NCBI GenBank assembly: GCA_937899835.1
Contig: CALCCE010000265.1
Location: 1 to 64,000, forward strand
Source of the DNA: an uncultured Flavobacteriales bacterium
GTDB taxonomy: Bacteria; Bacteroidota; Bacteroidia; Flavobacteriales_G; Salibacteraceae
Direction: 5' to 3'
DNA length: 64,000 nt
Shown: one piece after another, positions 10,674 through 18,328 of the stretch
Numbering within the stretch: the first letter of the stretch is position 1
Layout of the letters: each line of letters starts with the position of its first letter
Notes under the pieces: model-generated
The model's input: only the letters and a program-made list of their open reading frames with translations
What the model was told of the DNA's origin: nothing
Database searches by the model: none
Made by a program: the position numbers and the translations under genes

Positions 10674-12478
10674 GGCATTACCGAGGTGGCTTCCATCACC
10701 TTCTCGGCCGGTATACTGAAACGAAATACAGATCCTGCGCCTGGGGAAGATTCGACCCAGATCTTACCGCCCGACTCTTCGATGGTTTTTTTCACAATGG
10801 CCAGACCTAAGCCGGTGCCATCAATTTCATCTTTGGGCCGCAAGGTTTGAAAGATGTTGAAAATCTTTTGGTGGTATTCGGGTGCAATACCTGGCCCGTC
10901 GTCTTGTACCCAAAACTCCCAATTTTCCCCTTTTCGGGAATGGCCCAGGTGGATGTGCCCGGTCTGCTGGTGGTGGTACTTCACCGCATTGCCTACCAGG
11001 TTTTGAAATATTTGAGCGAAAGCGGTTCGGTTGCCCATCAACACCGGAAATTCATCGGCCACTTGAATGTGAAATCCTTCAGGTGCGTTGACCATATCTA
11101 CCACCTCGGCCAAGAGCACATTCAGGTCGATCTCCACCTGCCGGGTATGAATGCCACCCGCCCGGCTGTATTCCAAGATACCGTTGATGAGCTTTTCCAT
11201 GCGCCTTACCCGGTTTTCGAGCAATTGCAAATTTTGGGAAGTGGTTTCCTCGATGTTGTCTTCGAGGTCCATCCGCAAAAAGGTGGTGAGGTTGGCTATG
11301 CCCCGCAAGGGAGTTTTGAGGTCGTGTGAAACGACGTAGGCAAACTTGCGCAACTCGGCGTTGATGACTTCGAGGCGGTCTTTTTGATCTTGCAGCTGCC
11401 GTGCAGTAGTCACTTGCTCTTGATTGCGCTGCCGCAACTCTTGCATCAGCCGCATAATGAGTTCTTTCTCTTTGCTGATCTCGGCGGTTCTTTTCTGAAT
11501 CTTCGACTCGATGTGTCCGTTCAATTCGGTGATCTCAGCAATGTACTCCCGCAAGCGGGTTACGTTTTCGGAAACACCTTCGCCAAGTTCGGGTTGCAGC
11601 CTATGGCCGGAAAAGAACTGCTTTCCGGTATCAATGATTCCGTACTTCTCAAGGGTATGAAATGGGTCGGCAATCAAGCCATGGTAGTCGCTGGCGTTGG
11701 CCAATGCATGGATGAGGCTGGCGGCACAATGTTCGGGCGGCATCATGCCGGCATACCCGGGGTTGTGACCCAGCTGCAACACATAATCTTCAAAATCAAT
11801 GGCTACCCGCTGGCAGTATTTTACAAACACATCGGCAATCAAAGGGGTGGCGACCAATCCAGGCGCAAAGCCCATGATAGTGATCGGACTGTTCTTGCCC
11901 AGTTCGCTGGCCAGGGAAAACAACAACGATCGCATGGCAACTTTAGAGGCCGACATGGCCGCAGCATAGGCCATACCTTCCAACGCTACCATATTGAGCA
12001 CCGTGCCACTCCCCCGCTGCTGCATGCCTGGGAGTGCCAATTTGGTGGCCAGCACTGCCGCTCCTATGTTGGTTTTTTGGTGCAACTCCCACTCTTCGAT
12101 AGGCATATCCGAAAAAGCATCGATGGAGAAGTGCACCGCATTGTTCATCAGGATATCTACTGGACCCAAGGTGCCTTCAATTTGGGCAAATGCTGCCCGC
12201 AGTTGATCAAAATCAGCAACATCGCAATGAATAAAAATCGCCGTATGGCCTTGTTGCTGAATGAAATCTGCTACCGTTTGTCCGTTTGGATTTTTATCCA
12301 ACACGACCGTTTGTGCGCCCAGGGCGGCCAGTCCAATGGCCGTTTGCTTGCCAATGCCCCGTGCAGAACCGGTGACCAAAGCCACTTTACCCGCAAATTG
12401 ATCGGGAGACAAGTGCAGGCGTTGGACCATGGTGGCTACCGGGTCGGTAGGAAGGTCAAACAGATGATCGTAAGACAT
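10670..12478 (-). CDS. Fusion of a catalytically impaired short-chain dehydrogenase with a histidine kinase
   Basis: A 602-residue single frame. Residues 28-290 are an SDR Rossmann domain: TGSARGIG (36-43), D86/V87, NNA (112-114) and Asn137 are kept. The catalytic Ser is Ala165 and the catalytic Tyr of YxxxK is Met175, while Lys179 remains, so NAD(P) binding seems kept but classical dehydrogenase chemistry lost. Residues 300-375 form a coiled-coil linker. Residues 376-590 are a HisKA/HATPase kinase: phospho-acceptor His385 in VVSHDLKTPL, N-box NLVGNAVK (493-500), DDGPG (526-530) and GTGLGLA (554-560). No membrane segment or signal peptide is visible, so it is cytoplasmic. No response regulator is adjacent; the next gene on the strand is a YdeI-like protein about 100 bp upstream. 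The likely role is a sensor kinase using a nucleotide- or metabolite-binding pseudo-SDR; this is inference. Confidence 0.9.
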   Translation of the reverse strand: MSYDHLFDLPTDPVATMVQRLHLSPDQFAGKVALVTGSARGIGKQTAIGLAALGAQTVVLDKNPNGQTVADFIQQQGHTAIFIHCDVADFDQLRAAFAQIEGTLGPVDILMNNAVHFSIDAFSDMPIEEWELHQKTNIGAAVLATKLALPGMQQRGSGTVLNMVALEGMAYAAAMSASKVAMRSLLFSLASELGKNSPITIMGFAPGLVATPLIADVFVKYCQRVAIDFEDYVLQLGHNPGYAGMMPPEHCAASLIHALANASDYHGLIADPFHTLEKYGIIDTGKQFFSGHRLQPELGEGVSENVTRLREYIAEITELNGHIESKIQKRTAEISKEKELIMRLMQELRQRNQEQVTTARQLQDQKDRLEVINAELRKFAYVVSHDLKTPLRGIANLTTFLRMDLEDNIEETTSQNLQLLENRVRRMEKLINGILEYSRAGGIHTRQVEIDLNVLLAEVVDMVNAPEGFHIQVADEFPVLMGNRTAFAQIFQNLVGNAVKYHHQQTGHIHLGHSRKGENWEFWVQDDGPGIAPEYHQKIFNIFQTLRPKDEIDGTGLGLAIVKKTIEESGGKIWVESSPGAGSVFRFSIPAEKVMEATSVMP

Positions 12479-12582
12479 GGAGCGAATTATTGGATAGTGG
12501 TGCTTAAAGTGTAATTCCGTTTCTACGGAAAATCAAGCTGCAGGTTCTGGTAAAAATTCGGTTTTGGCTTTTCAAAAACCCG

Positions 12583-13113
12583 TTACTTCCGGTTATACAA
12601 CTGATTGGCCGCTTTCATCTCCTGGCTCAGGGCCTTGAAGTTGATCACTCCTTGGTGCATTTTCAGGTGCTCTACCACCACAAAAGCCCTGCGCAAGCGG
12701 ATATCAGAGCTTTTGACCTGGCCCACGAAATGGATCAAGTTGCGCTGTTTACCCGGTGTCAATGCATGAAAGTAGTCGCTCCCCACTTCATCTTGTAAGA
12801 GCAACTCGTGGAGTTCATCGGGCATGGGCATGCCATAATCGGAAGTGTCTTTTTCCAATTGCACTGCCATTACCTGCCCACGTACCAAGCCTAGCTTGTT
12901 GCGGTTGGATTTGTTGATCATGATGAACCAACCCGAAGTTTTAGAAGGCATCAAAGCGCAGTGGAAGGAGATTTTATTTTCAAGGGTACAAACCATTCTA
13001 CGGTCATCTCCCTCTATCAAATCTTCGGCTATTTCGTTGGGCACCACCAAATGGTAGCCCCAAAGCGGGCTGTCTTCAAAACGTTCCAACTGGGTAGTGA
13101 ATGCAACGGCCAT
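12583..13113 (-). CDS. YdeI/OmpD-associated family protein with DUF1905 domain
   Basis: A 176-residue cytoplasmic protein. The N-terminal half (about 1-95) matches the DUF1905 pattern: LERFEDSPLWGYHLVVPNEI, RRMVCTLENK and ALMPSKTSGWFIMINKSNR. The C-terminal half (about 100-170) has the YdeI-type helical part with LTPGKQRNLIHFVGQVKSSDIRLRRA. Family members are linked to stress or antimicrobial-peptide tolerance, but the mechanism is unclear. It lies about 105 bp upstream of the SDR-kinase gene in the same direction; co-transcription is possible but unproven. Confidence 0.85.
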   Translation of the reverse strand: MAVAFTTQLERFEDSPLWGYHLVVPNEIAEDLIEGDDRRMVCTLENKISFHCALMPSKTSGWFIMINKSNRNKLGLVRGQVMAVQLEKDTSDYGMPMPDELHELLLQDEVGSDYFHALTPGKQRNLIHFVGQVKSSDIRLRRAFVVVEHLKMHQGVINFKALSQEMKAANQLYNRK

Positions 13114-13542
13114 AGGGGGAAATTAAGAAATTGATTTTTATACATTCAAGTATATGCTTTGAATTCATCCCATGTGTGGGTTGGATGGCAAATGGCGATC
13201 GTAAAGACCTTAGCGTTTCTTTACCACGCCGAAAAAGGACCAAAGCGGCTTGGCTTAATCGACTGATGAAGCTTGAAACTGGTAGTTTTTGAACCTTTCT
13301 CACCTCATTTCAATAGTGATTAAAACGGTAGAAGGGGCCATTTCTAATTGAATTCTAATTCCGCTACGGCATAAAGCTTCCTTCAGGTCTACATTGTTTC
13401 GTAATTTGCCGCCCGAACCCCGATAATTGTTTGCTCCGCAAGCTTTATCTCTTTTTTAATCTGTCGTTTCAGGGCTTGACCTTCGCTGTTTGTAGTGGTG
13501 TGTGAAGTACTGGAAACGAGCATACCAATTAACCCTAATGTG
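13114..13542. other. Intergenic region without a recognised gene
   Basis: The region holds only short frames of poor composition. It must contain divergent promoters for the DUF1905 gene and the first lipoprotein, but no clear TAnnTTTG box with a good -33 element was seen. Confidence 0.4.
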
Positions 13543-14619
13543 ATGAAGTACTTGACCTATTTAACCCTGGCCGTAGTGCTGTTTAGCGCTTGTTCCAAAG
13601 ACGATGATCCTGCTCCCGAACCTACTCCTACTCCTGGCGGAAGCTCTGGGACCAACCCCATTACTGGCAGCGCCTGGGTAACAGTGGATGCCGATTTCGA
13701 TGAACAGGTGTATGACATGGCCACCTACGACAATTCCCTTTGGTTGGTCTATTCTGATTTTAGTAGCGGCACTACCCAATTTTCTTATACAGGTACTTAT
13801 TCCGGCACCTCAGTTTCCAGTCGCTTTCAAACGGCCATTGGCTCAGGCACTGGTTTCGACGAGTTGTTTGTGTACAACGATGGCTTCTTTGCCCGTGGTG
13901 CTTTGGGTCCTTATGGCGTATTCGAATACAGCAAAACTGCTAACCGTTGGGAACCGAAATACCAAAGTCCTGGCTCCTTTGTGAATGTATATGCCTTCAC
14001 CCAATACAATGGGAATGGGGTGTTGGCGGCCAGCGATGCGCCCTACGTTTACATCGACAACGGTGGTGTTTTGGCCGGCGTAGGCTCCGGTACCGATGAC
14101 TTGGTAAGGACTTTGTTGGAATACAACGGCGATTTGATCGCAGCCGGTGAGTTTACCAATGCCGGCGGCACCAGCGCCAACTACATTGCCCGGTGGAACG
14201 GTTCTGCATGGCAGCCCCTGGGAACCGGAACTAACGGAGCGATTGAGCACCTGATTGAATACGATGGCAAACTCATTGCCGCTGGCGATTTCACCACTGC
14301 CGGTGGCCAATCGGCCAACCACATTGCGGCCTGGAACGGCACCGCCTGGGAGCCATTAGGCGCAGGCATTCAAAGCCAAAGTTTCAATGCTGCCATCAAC
14401 GACATGACGGTACACGGAAACGAACTGTTTGTCGGTGGCGACTTTAGCGGTGCTGGTACCGTAACCACCGATCACATTGCCAAATGGGATGGAAGCACCT
14501 GGAGCGCACTGGGTGGCGGTGCCCCGGATGCCGTAGGAGCAGTAGCCGTATACAACGAGCAGCTATACATTGTGGATGCCTATTCGTTTACCCCCAACAT
14601 TTTGCTGCGTTTAGAATAA
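13543..14619 (+). CDS. Lipoprotein with beta-propeller-like repeats, paralogue 1
   Basis: A 358-residue lipoprotein starting MKYLTYLTLAVVLFSACSKDDD, with the lipid Cys at about residue 17 and a Pro/Thr/Gly linker. The body contains repeated units of the form NGDLIAAGEFTNAGG...NYIARWNGSAWQPLG, each about 40 residues, at least three times, typical of a beta-propeller. The start follows the lipobox; the frame is open further upstream from 13495 but has no role there. The next gene encodes a close paralogue. Such proteins are exposed on the cell surface or in the periplasm; the ligand is unknown. An intrinsic terminator follows. Confidence 0.85.
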   Translation: MKYLTYLTLAVVLFSACSKDDDPAPEPTPTPGGSSGTNPITGSAWVTVDADFDEQVYDMATYDNSLWLVYSDFSSGTTQFSYTGTYSGTSVSSRFQTAIGSGTGFDELFVYNDGFFARGALGPYGVFEYSKTANRWEPKYQSPGSFVNVYAFTQYNGNGVLAASDAPYVYIDNGGVLAGVGSGTDDLVRTLLEYNGDLIAAGEFTNAGGTSANYIARWNGSAWQPLGTGTNGAIEHLIEYDGKLIAAGDFTTAGGQSANHIAAWNGTAWEPLGAGIQSQSFNAAINDMTVHGNELFVGGDFSGAGTVTTDHIAKWDGSTWSALGGGAPDAVGAVAVYNEQLYIVDAYSFTPNILLRLE

Positions 14620-14644
14620 GACTGCCCCATTCAAAAACAGCAAT

Positions 14645-14679
14645 AAAACACCGGTTCTGATTTAGGGCTGGTGTTTTTT
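14645..14679 (+). terminator. Intrinsic terminator between the two paralogous lipoproteins
   Basis: AAAACACC pairs with GGTGTTTT across a 17-base loop region that may pair further (CGG with CTG partly), followed by TTTTTTG. The two paralogues are therefore probably separate transcription units. Confidence 0.75.
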
Positions 14680-14852
14680 GTTGGATACTCCCTGCCATCC
14701 ATTTTTAATATATTCGATTTTTGGCTTGATCATTGGTAAATGCAACGTCTTTTAAATAGCTCAAACTACTTCAGCCAACGTGGCCGGTGTGCCCGATAGT
14801 TGTTTCTTTGTTCAACCAAACTGTTTTCCTGTTGACCTCAAACTCCCCATTC

Positions 14853-15923
14853 ATGAAGTATTTTACCCTTTTAGCTGCTGCATTGCTGCTTTTTAGTAGT
14901 TGCGATAGAGACGATGACGCTGGCCCTGCTCCGTCATCATCGAGTACCAACGCTGGCGTCACGCCCATTAGTGGCACGGCCTGGGTAATAGTAGACCCTA
15001 ATTTTGACGAACAGGTCAAAGACCTGGCGGTTTACGACAATTCCATTTGGTTGGCTTATTCGAAGTATGACAGTGGCTTAGGATTTTCCTATACCGGTGT
15101 ATACAACGGCACCACCATTGCCAATTTGTTTCAGCCCAACATTGGTACGGGTACCGGCATCGACGAGCTTTATGTTTATAATGATGGTTTCTATGCCCGT
15201 GGGGCACTGGATTTTTATGGAGTATTTGAATACAATTCGGCCGATGAACGCTGGGATACCAAGTACCAAACGCCGGGTGCTACGGTCAACGTGTATGGCT
15301 TTACCCAATACCAGGGCAACAATGTGATTACCACCGGCAACCTGCCCTTTATTTTTATGGATAATAATGGCACCCTGACACCGGTAGGAAATGGCACCAA
15401 TGGTTTTGTAAGCGATGTCATCGAATACAACGGAGAACTCATTGCGGCCGGTAATTTCTCATTTGCAGGTGGAGTAGCTGCTAATTACATCGCCCGCTGG
15501 GACGGCTCCAACTGGCAACCTTTGGGTGAAGGTACCAATGATCGGATCAACCATTTGATTGAATACAATGGTAAATTGATTGCCGCTGGTCGGTTTACGG
15601 TGGCTGGCGGACAACCAGCTGGTAACATTGCTTCCTGGAACGGTACGAATTGGGAAGCGCTCGGCAATGGGATTCAAACCCAAAGCCCCAACACTCCCAT
15701 CAACGACATGATCGTGCACGGCAACGAGCTCATTGTAGGGGGTGATTTTAATGTAGCCGGTACCAACACCACCGATCACGTGGCCAAATGGAACGGCCGC
15801 TTTTGGGTTCCCTTAGGCGGAGGTGCACCGGATGCCGTAGGCGCATTAGCGGTTTACAACGATCAGCTCTACATTGTGGACGCCTACTCCTTTTCCCCCA
15901 ACTTTTTCTTGCGTTTGGAATAG
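14853..15923 (+). CDS. Lipoprotein with beta-propeller-like repeats, paralogue 2
   Basis: A 356-residue lipoprotein starting MKYFTLLAAALLLFSSCDRDDD, colinear over its whole length with the previous gene. Shared segments include NYIARW, HLIEYNGKLIAAG and the C-terminal AVYNDQLYIVDAYSFSPNFFLRLE. The lipobox sits at residues 14-17. The pair arose by tandem duplication and then diverged throughout, so both copies seem to be maintained. The C-terminus is followed directly by a repeat element. Confidence 0.85.
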   Translation: MKYFTLLAAALLLFSSCDRDDDAGPAPSSSSTNAGVTPISGTAWVIVDPNFDEQVKDLAVYDNSIWLAYSKYDSGLGFSYTGVYNGTTIANLFQPNIGTGTGIDELYVYNDGFYARGALDFYGVFEYNSADERWDTKYQTPGATVNVYGFTQYQGNNVITTGNLPFIFMDNNGTLTPVGNGTNGFVSDVIEYNGELIAAGNFSFAGGVAANYIARWDGSNWQPLGEGTNDRINHLIEYNGKLIAAGRFTVAGGQPAGNIASWNGTNWEALGNGIQTQSPNTPINDMIVHGNELIVGGDFNVAGTNTTDHVAKWNGRFWVPLGGGAPDAVGALAVYNDQLYIVDAYSFSPNFFLRLE

Positions 15924-15929
15924 GCTTCG

Positions 15930-16085
15930 GTCTTCGCTATCCCCGGTCCCAGAGCGGACCGCGTCAGCCTTTCGGCTGAGTCGATGGGCCCGGGGAGGTT
16001 GTACTTTTTGAAGATACCATTGGTGCCCGCAACACGCAGCATGCTATAGATAACGGATCGTAGTGGCAAACTACGATCAGGCTGG
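15930..16085. repeat. Mosaic repeat (copy 4), inverted orientation
   Basis: Read on the minus strand this carries the hairpin block (CCCCGGGCCC...GGGACCGGGG with inner TCAGCC-GAAA-GGCTGA) and the ATCGTAG/CTACGATC inverted repeat, but with a different spacer between them. The inner stem has a C-G pair where copies 1-3 have T-A, a compensatory change. Confidence 0.75.
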
Positions 16086-16090
16086 GGCAC

Positions 16091-16888
16091 TTACCCTTCC
16101 AGTTGACGGTCCTGCTCAGGATGAAACTGAATTACCAGTTCACCATCGGCATATTTCACCCCATCGTCAATGATTCGAATCCGAAAATGTAGGACGGTTT
16201 TCTCAGTCGCTTCCAGGTAGACCAGCTTTAGCTCATACAATTGCAAACTGAGGCTTTCCAATGCATTCAAATTCACCTCTTCGAGGTTTTCGGGCAAGCT
16301 GTACCGCCATTTGTAAGCTTTCCAGGTGCTCCCGTAGGCATTGTCTCCCTTAGTGATGTTTAAGGTATCGCGCAAAAGCATGGAGGTCTTATCCCATACC
16401 GCTAACTGGTCGGCTACTTTCAATTCCAAAGCGTTGAAGAGGCCCAGTTTTCCGCTGCCCTTAAACCGAATGGTAGAACCAAATTTGAAAATTTCGAGGT
16501 TCTCCCGGCTGGTGGCGATTAACTTGGGCTTGCTATCAAAGTAGGCCTGAACTTCTTGGTACTCAGCTTCGGTAATTCCGAATTGAGGGTCGTAAGGCAA
16601 CTTTCCCTTTTCGGCAGAAGTCACATAATCCACCGCCCACTGTGGGTTTTTCGCCAGGTTTGCCTGAAAGGAACGCATCAAAGAATCAATGCGTGGAGCA
16701 ACAGATAGGCTGTCCATCACCTCTACCTCAAAGTGGCCTTCGGGTAGCAATTGGTGAAGGGTCGTTGCATAGTCTGCTTCAAAAGCTGGTGGCCCACTTG
16801 CCTCCTTGTTGGCTGCAGTACAGGCCCCTAAAAACAATAAAAAGAGAATTGCTGCAATTTGAATGAGTGCTTGGGGTCGTAAAAACAT
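16091..16888 (-). CDS. Lipoprotein of unknown function
   Basis: A 265-residue protein with a signal peptide and lipobox (LLFLGACTA, Cys at about 23). The mature part is mainly helical up to residue 130 and beta-rich after that, with a final segment (VLHFRIRIIDDGVKYADGELVIQFHPEQD) of alternating strands. No family is recognised. It lies about 85 bases downstream of the Thg1-like gene in the same direction and could be the last gene of that transcript, but a role in RNA repair would be odd for an exported protein, so read-through is the more cautious view. Confidence 0.75.
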   Translation of the reverse strand: MFLRPQALIQIAAILFLLFLGACTAANKEASGPPAFEADYATTLHQLLPEGHFEVEVMDSLSVAPRIDSLMRSFQANLAKNPQWAVDYVTSAEKGKLPYDPQFGITEAEYQEVQAYFDSKPKLIATSRENLEIFKFGSTIRFKGSGKLGLFNALELKVADQLAVWDKTSMLLRDTLNITKGDNAYGSTWKAYKWRYSLPENLEEVNLNALESLSLQLYELKLVYLEATEKTVLHFRIRIIDDGVKYADGELVIQFHPEQDRQLEG

Positions 16889-16971
16889 GGTATGGGGAAT
16901 AAGTCAGTAAAAGTAAATAGGAATTTAAACTATTATCGCTCCTAAGCATCCACGAAGCTGCAACGTAATGC

Positions 16972-17733
16972 CTACGCAACTTGAATCAATTGCCCGAGGA
17001 AGTCCGAATAAGCGTGATCTTTGGGTAGGTCCATCTCTACTTGCCACTCCTGGCGCACAGTAGACACTTGCTCACCCGTTTTAGGGTTATAGCCCACTTT
17101 TTCTACCGACTGTCGCCAGCAACCGATCCCCCGTTTTTGCCAGGCGGGCAAATCGTTGTAGTTGATGCCCGCCTGAAACAGCAACTCATTTTTCTCGGCT
17201 ACCGAAAGGCCATTCAAGGTGGCGGTGGCTTCTTTTTTGCCTTTGCCCTGCTCGCGTAAGGTCCAATACAAGCAAGCATTGAGCGAGTTGCGGTGCGCAT
17301 CTTCGGCCCGCCAACGGAAATAATCGATTACCCGTTTTTCGTTGGGCAATGGGCACAAGCGGCAATCGAAAGCAGCTACAGCTTGTAGGGAATGCGTAAA
17401 AGCAGCACTGGCCTCTCCGGCGAGAACCGAATTGATCTTGCGCACCTTGCGCCCAAATCCGTGTTCATCGGGTGGAAAAAGCAGCGAGATTTCATCACTT
17501 TGCGTATAGGCATAGGTTACCTTGAAGCCACACCCTACCAGGTGTTTCACGGTGGTGATCATGGCATCACGAAACTGCTCATCGAAAGGCCGTTTCAACT
17601 CAAGGGTTTCTTTGGTAAGGCGGGTAAAACCGCGCCCATCCAATCGGGCCACTACCCAGGTTTCGGGTAGCAACCACTGATCGATGCTGGTTTCGAATTG
17701 GCGCATTTGCGTATCGAGGTCCTCAAACTTCAT
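16972..17733 (-). CDS. thg1: Thg1-like 3'-5' RNA polymerase (tRNA-His guanylyltransferase family)
   Basis: A 253-residue member of the Thg1/TLP family. Visible are the metal-binding RLDGRGFTRLTK (30-41, Asp32), the second acidic site YTQSDEISLLF (76-86, Asp80/Glu81), and HRNSLNACLYW (147-157), all typical of the family. Bacterial Thg1-like proteins add nucleotides in the 3'-5' direction to repair 5'-truncated tRNAs. It starts within the end of the P-loop kinase gene (11-base overlap), so the two are translationally coupled. With Pnkp and Hen1 upstream, it probably acts as the 5'-end-restoring arm of an RNA repair set. Which tRNA it acts on cannot be read from sequence. Confidence 0.93.
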   Translation of the reverse strand: MKFEDLDTQMRQFETSIDQWLLPETWVVARLDGRGFTRLTKETLELKRPFDEQFRDAMITTVKHLVGCGFKVTYAYTQSDEISLLFPPDEHGFGRKVRKINSVLAGEASAAFTHSLQAVAAFDCRLCPLPNEKRVIDYFRWRAEDAHRNSLNACLYWTLREQGKGKKEATATLNGLSVAEKNELLFQAGINYNDLPAWQKRGIGCWRQSVEKVGYNPKTGEQVSTVRQEWQVEMDLPKDHAYSDFLGQLIQVA

Positions 17734-18169
17734 TTTTCCAAGGGCTTATATTAAATCCATTTTCGGAAAGTGCTACGAACCATAGTTCATCAAATCCTTC
17801 GGCCAAACCGGGCAATTCCAAAGCATGGTGCTTGGCCATCACTCCTTTGTCGGTAATACGGTCAACTTTAGGCCGCTGCCGGTTGCGTTCCAGGCAATCG
17901 GCAATTTGCGACTGAAAGAAATAACCAATGCTGCGGTAGCGGTTTTCCTTGGCCAATTGCAAGTAAACGGCACGGTCCTTTAAGGTGACGTTGGTGTTGT
18001 CCACCACCATACGCTGTTGCAGGCGAAACCCCAGATCGAGGTAAGCGGCTTCTTTTTTGCGGGTATTCAGCAAATCCATGCTCACCCGCACGTGCGAGTT
18101 GAAAAAGCGCTCCTTGTAAAAGCTGCTTTTTCCACTCGCAGGTATTCCGATAAATACGATCAATTCCAT
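17723..18169 (-). CDS. Small P-loop kinase related to polynucleotide kinases
   Basis: A 148-residue AAA_33-type P-loop protein. Walker A is GIPASGKSS (8-16), a likely acceptor-binding Asp lies in VSMDLLNTR (29-37), and VVDNTN (55-60) matches the same motif seen as VVDATN in the kinase domain of the neighbouring Pnkp. It looks like a stand-alone 5'-OH polynucleotide kinase. It overlaps the Thg1-like gene by 11 bases and lies about 160 bases after pnkp. A 5' phosphate made by this enzyme could prepare ends for Thg1-type extension or ligation; that step is inferred. Confidence 0.88.
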   Translation of the reverse strand: MELIVFIGIPASGKSSFYKERFFNSHVRVSMDLLNTRKKEAAYLDLGFRLQQRMVVDNTNVTLKDRAVYLQLAKENRYRSIGYFFQSQIADCLERNRQRPKVDRITDKGVMAKHHALELPGLAEGFDELWFVALSENGFNISPWKNEV

Positions 18170-18182
18170 CTTTTTAAGTTTT

Positions 18183-18262
18183 GTGGTGGTCCCCCTGGCT
18201 TCGCTCGGCTTCGCCCCGGGCCCCTCGACTCCGCTCGGGGACCGGGGGGGGGACCGAATTCG
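18183..18262. repeat. Repeat element between pnkp and the P-loop kinase (copy 5)
   Basis: Contains CCCCGGGCCCCTCGACTCCG and CTCGGGGACCGGGGGGGG, a shortened form of the GC-rich hairpin block seen in the other repeats. Its place inside an operon means it would be transcribed and could shape the mRNA. Confidence 0.65.
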
Positions 18263-18328
18263 CGCGAAATAGCAGGAAAAACTCCGCTAAACTCTTCTAT
18301 TTATAATGAAAGAGCTTGGTCATTCGAC

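Noticed and set aside
10670-12478. SDR and histidine kinase as two neighbouring genes
   Set aside because: The frame is continuous through a coiled-coil linker with no internal stop and no good internal start with a ribosome site before the kinase.
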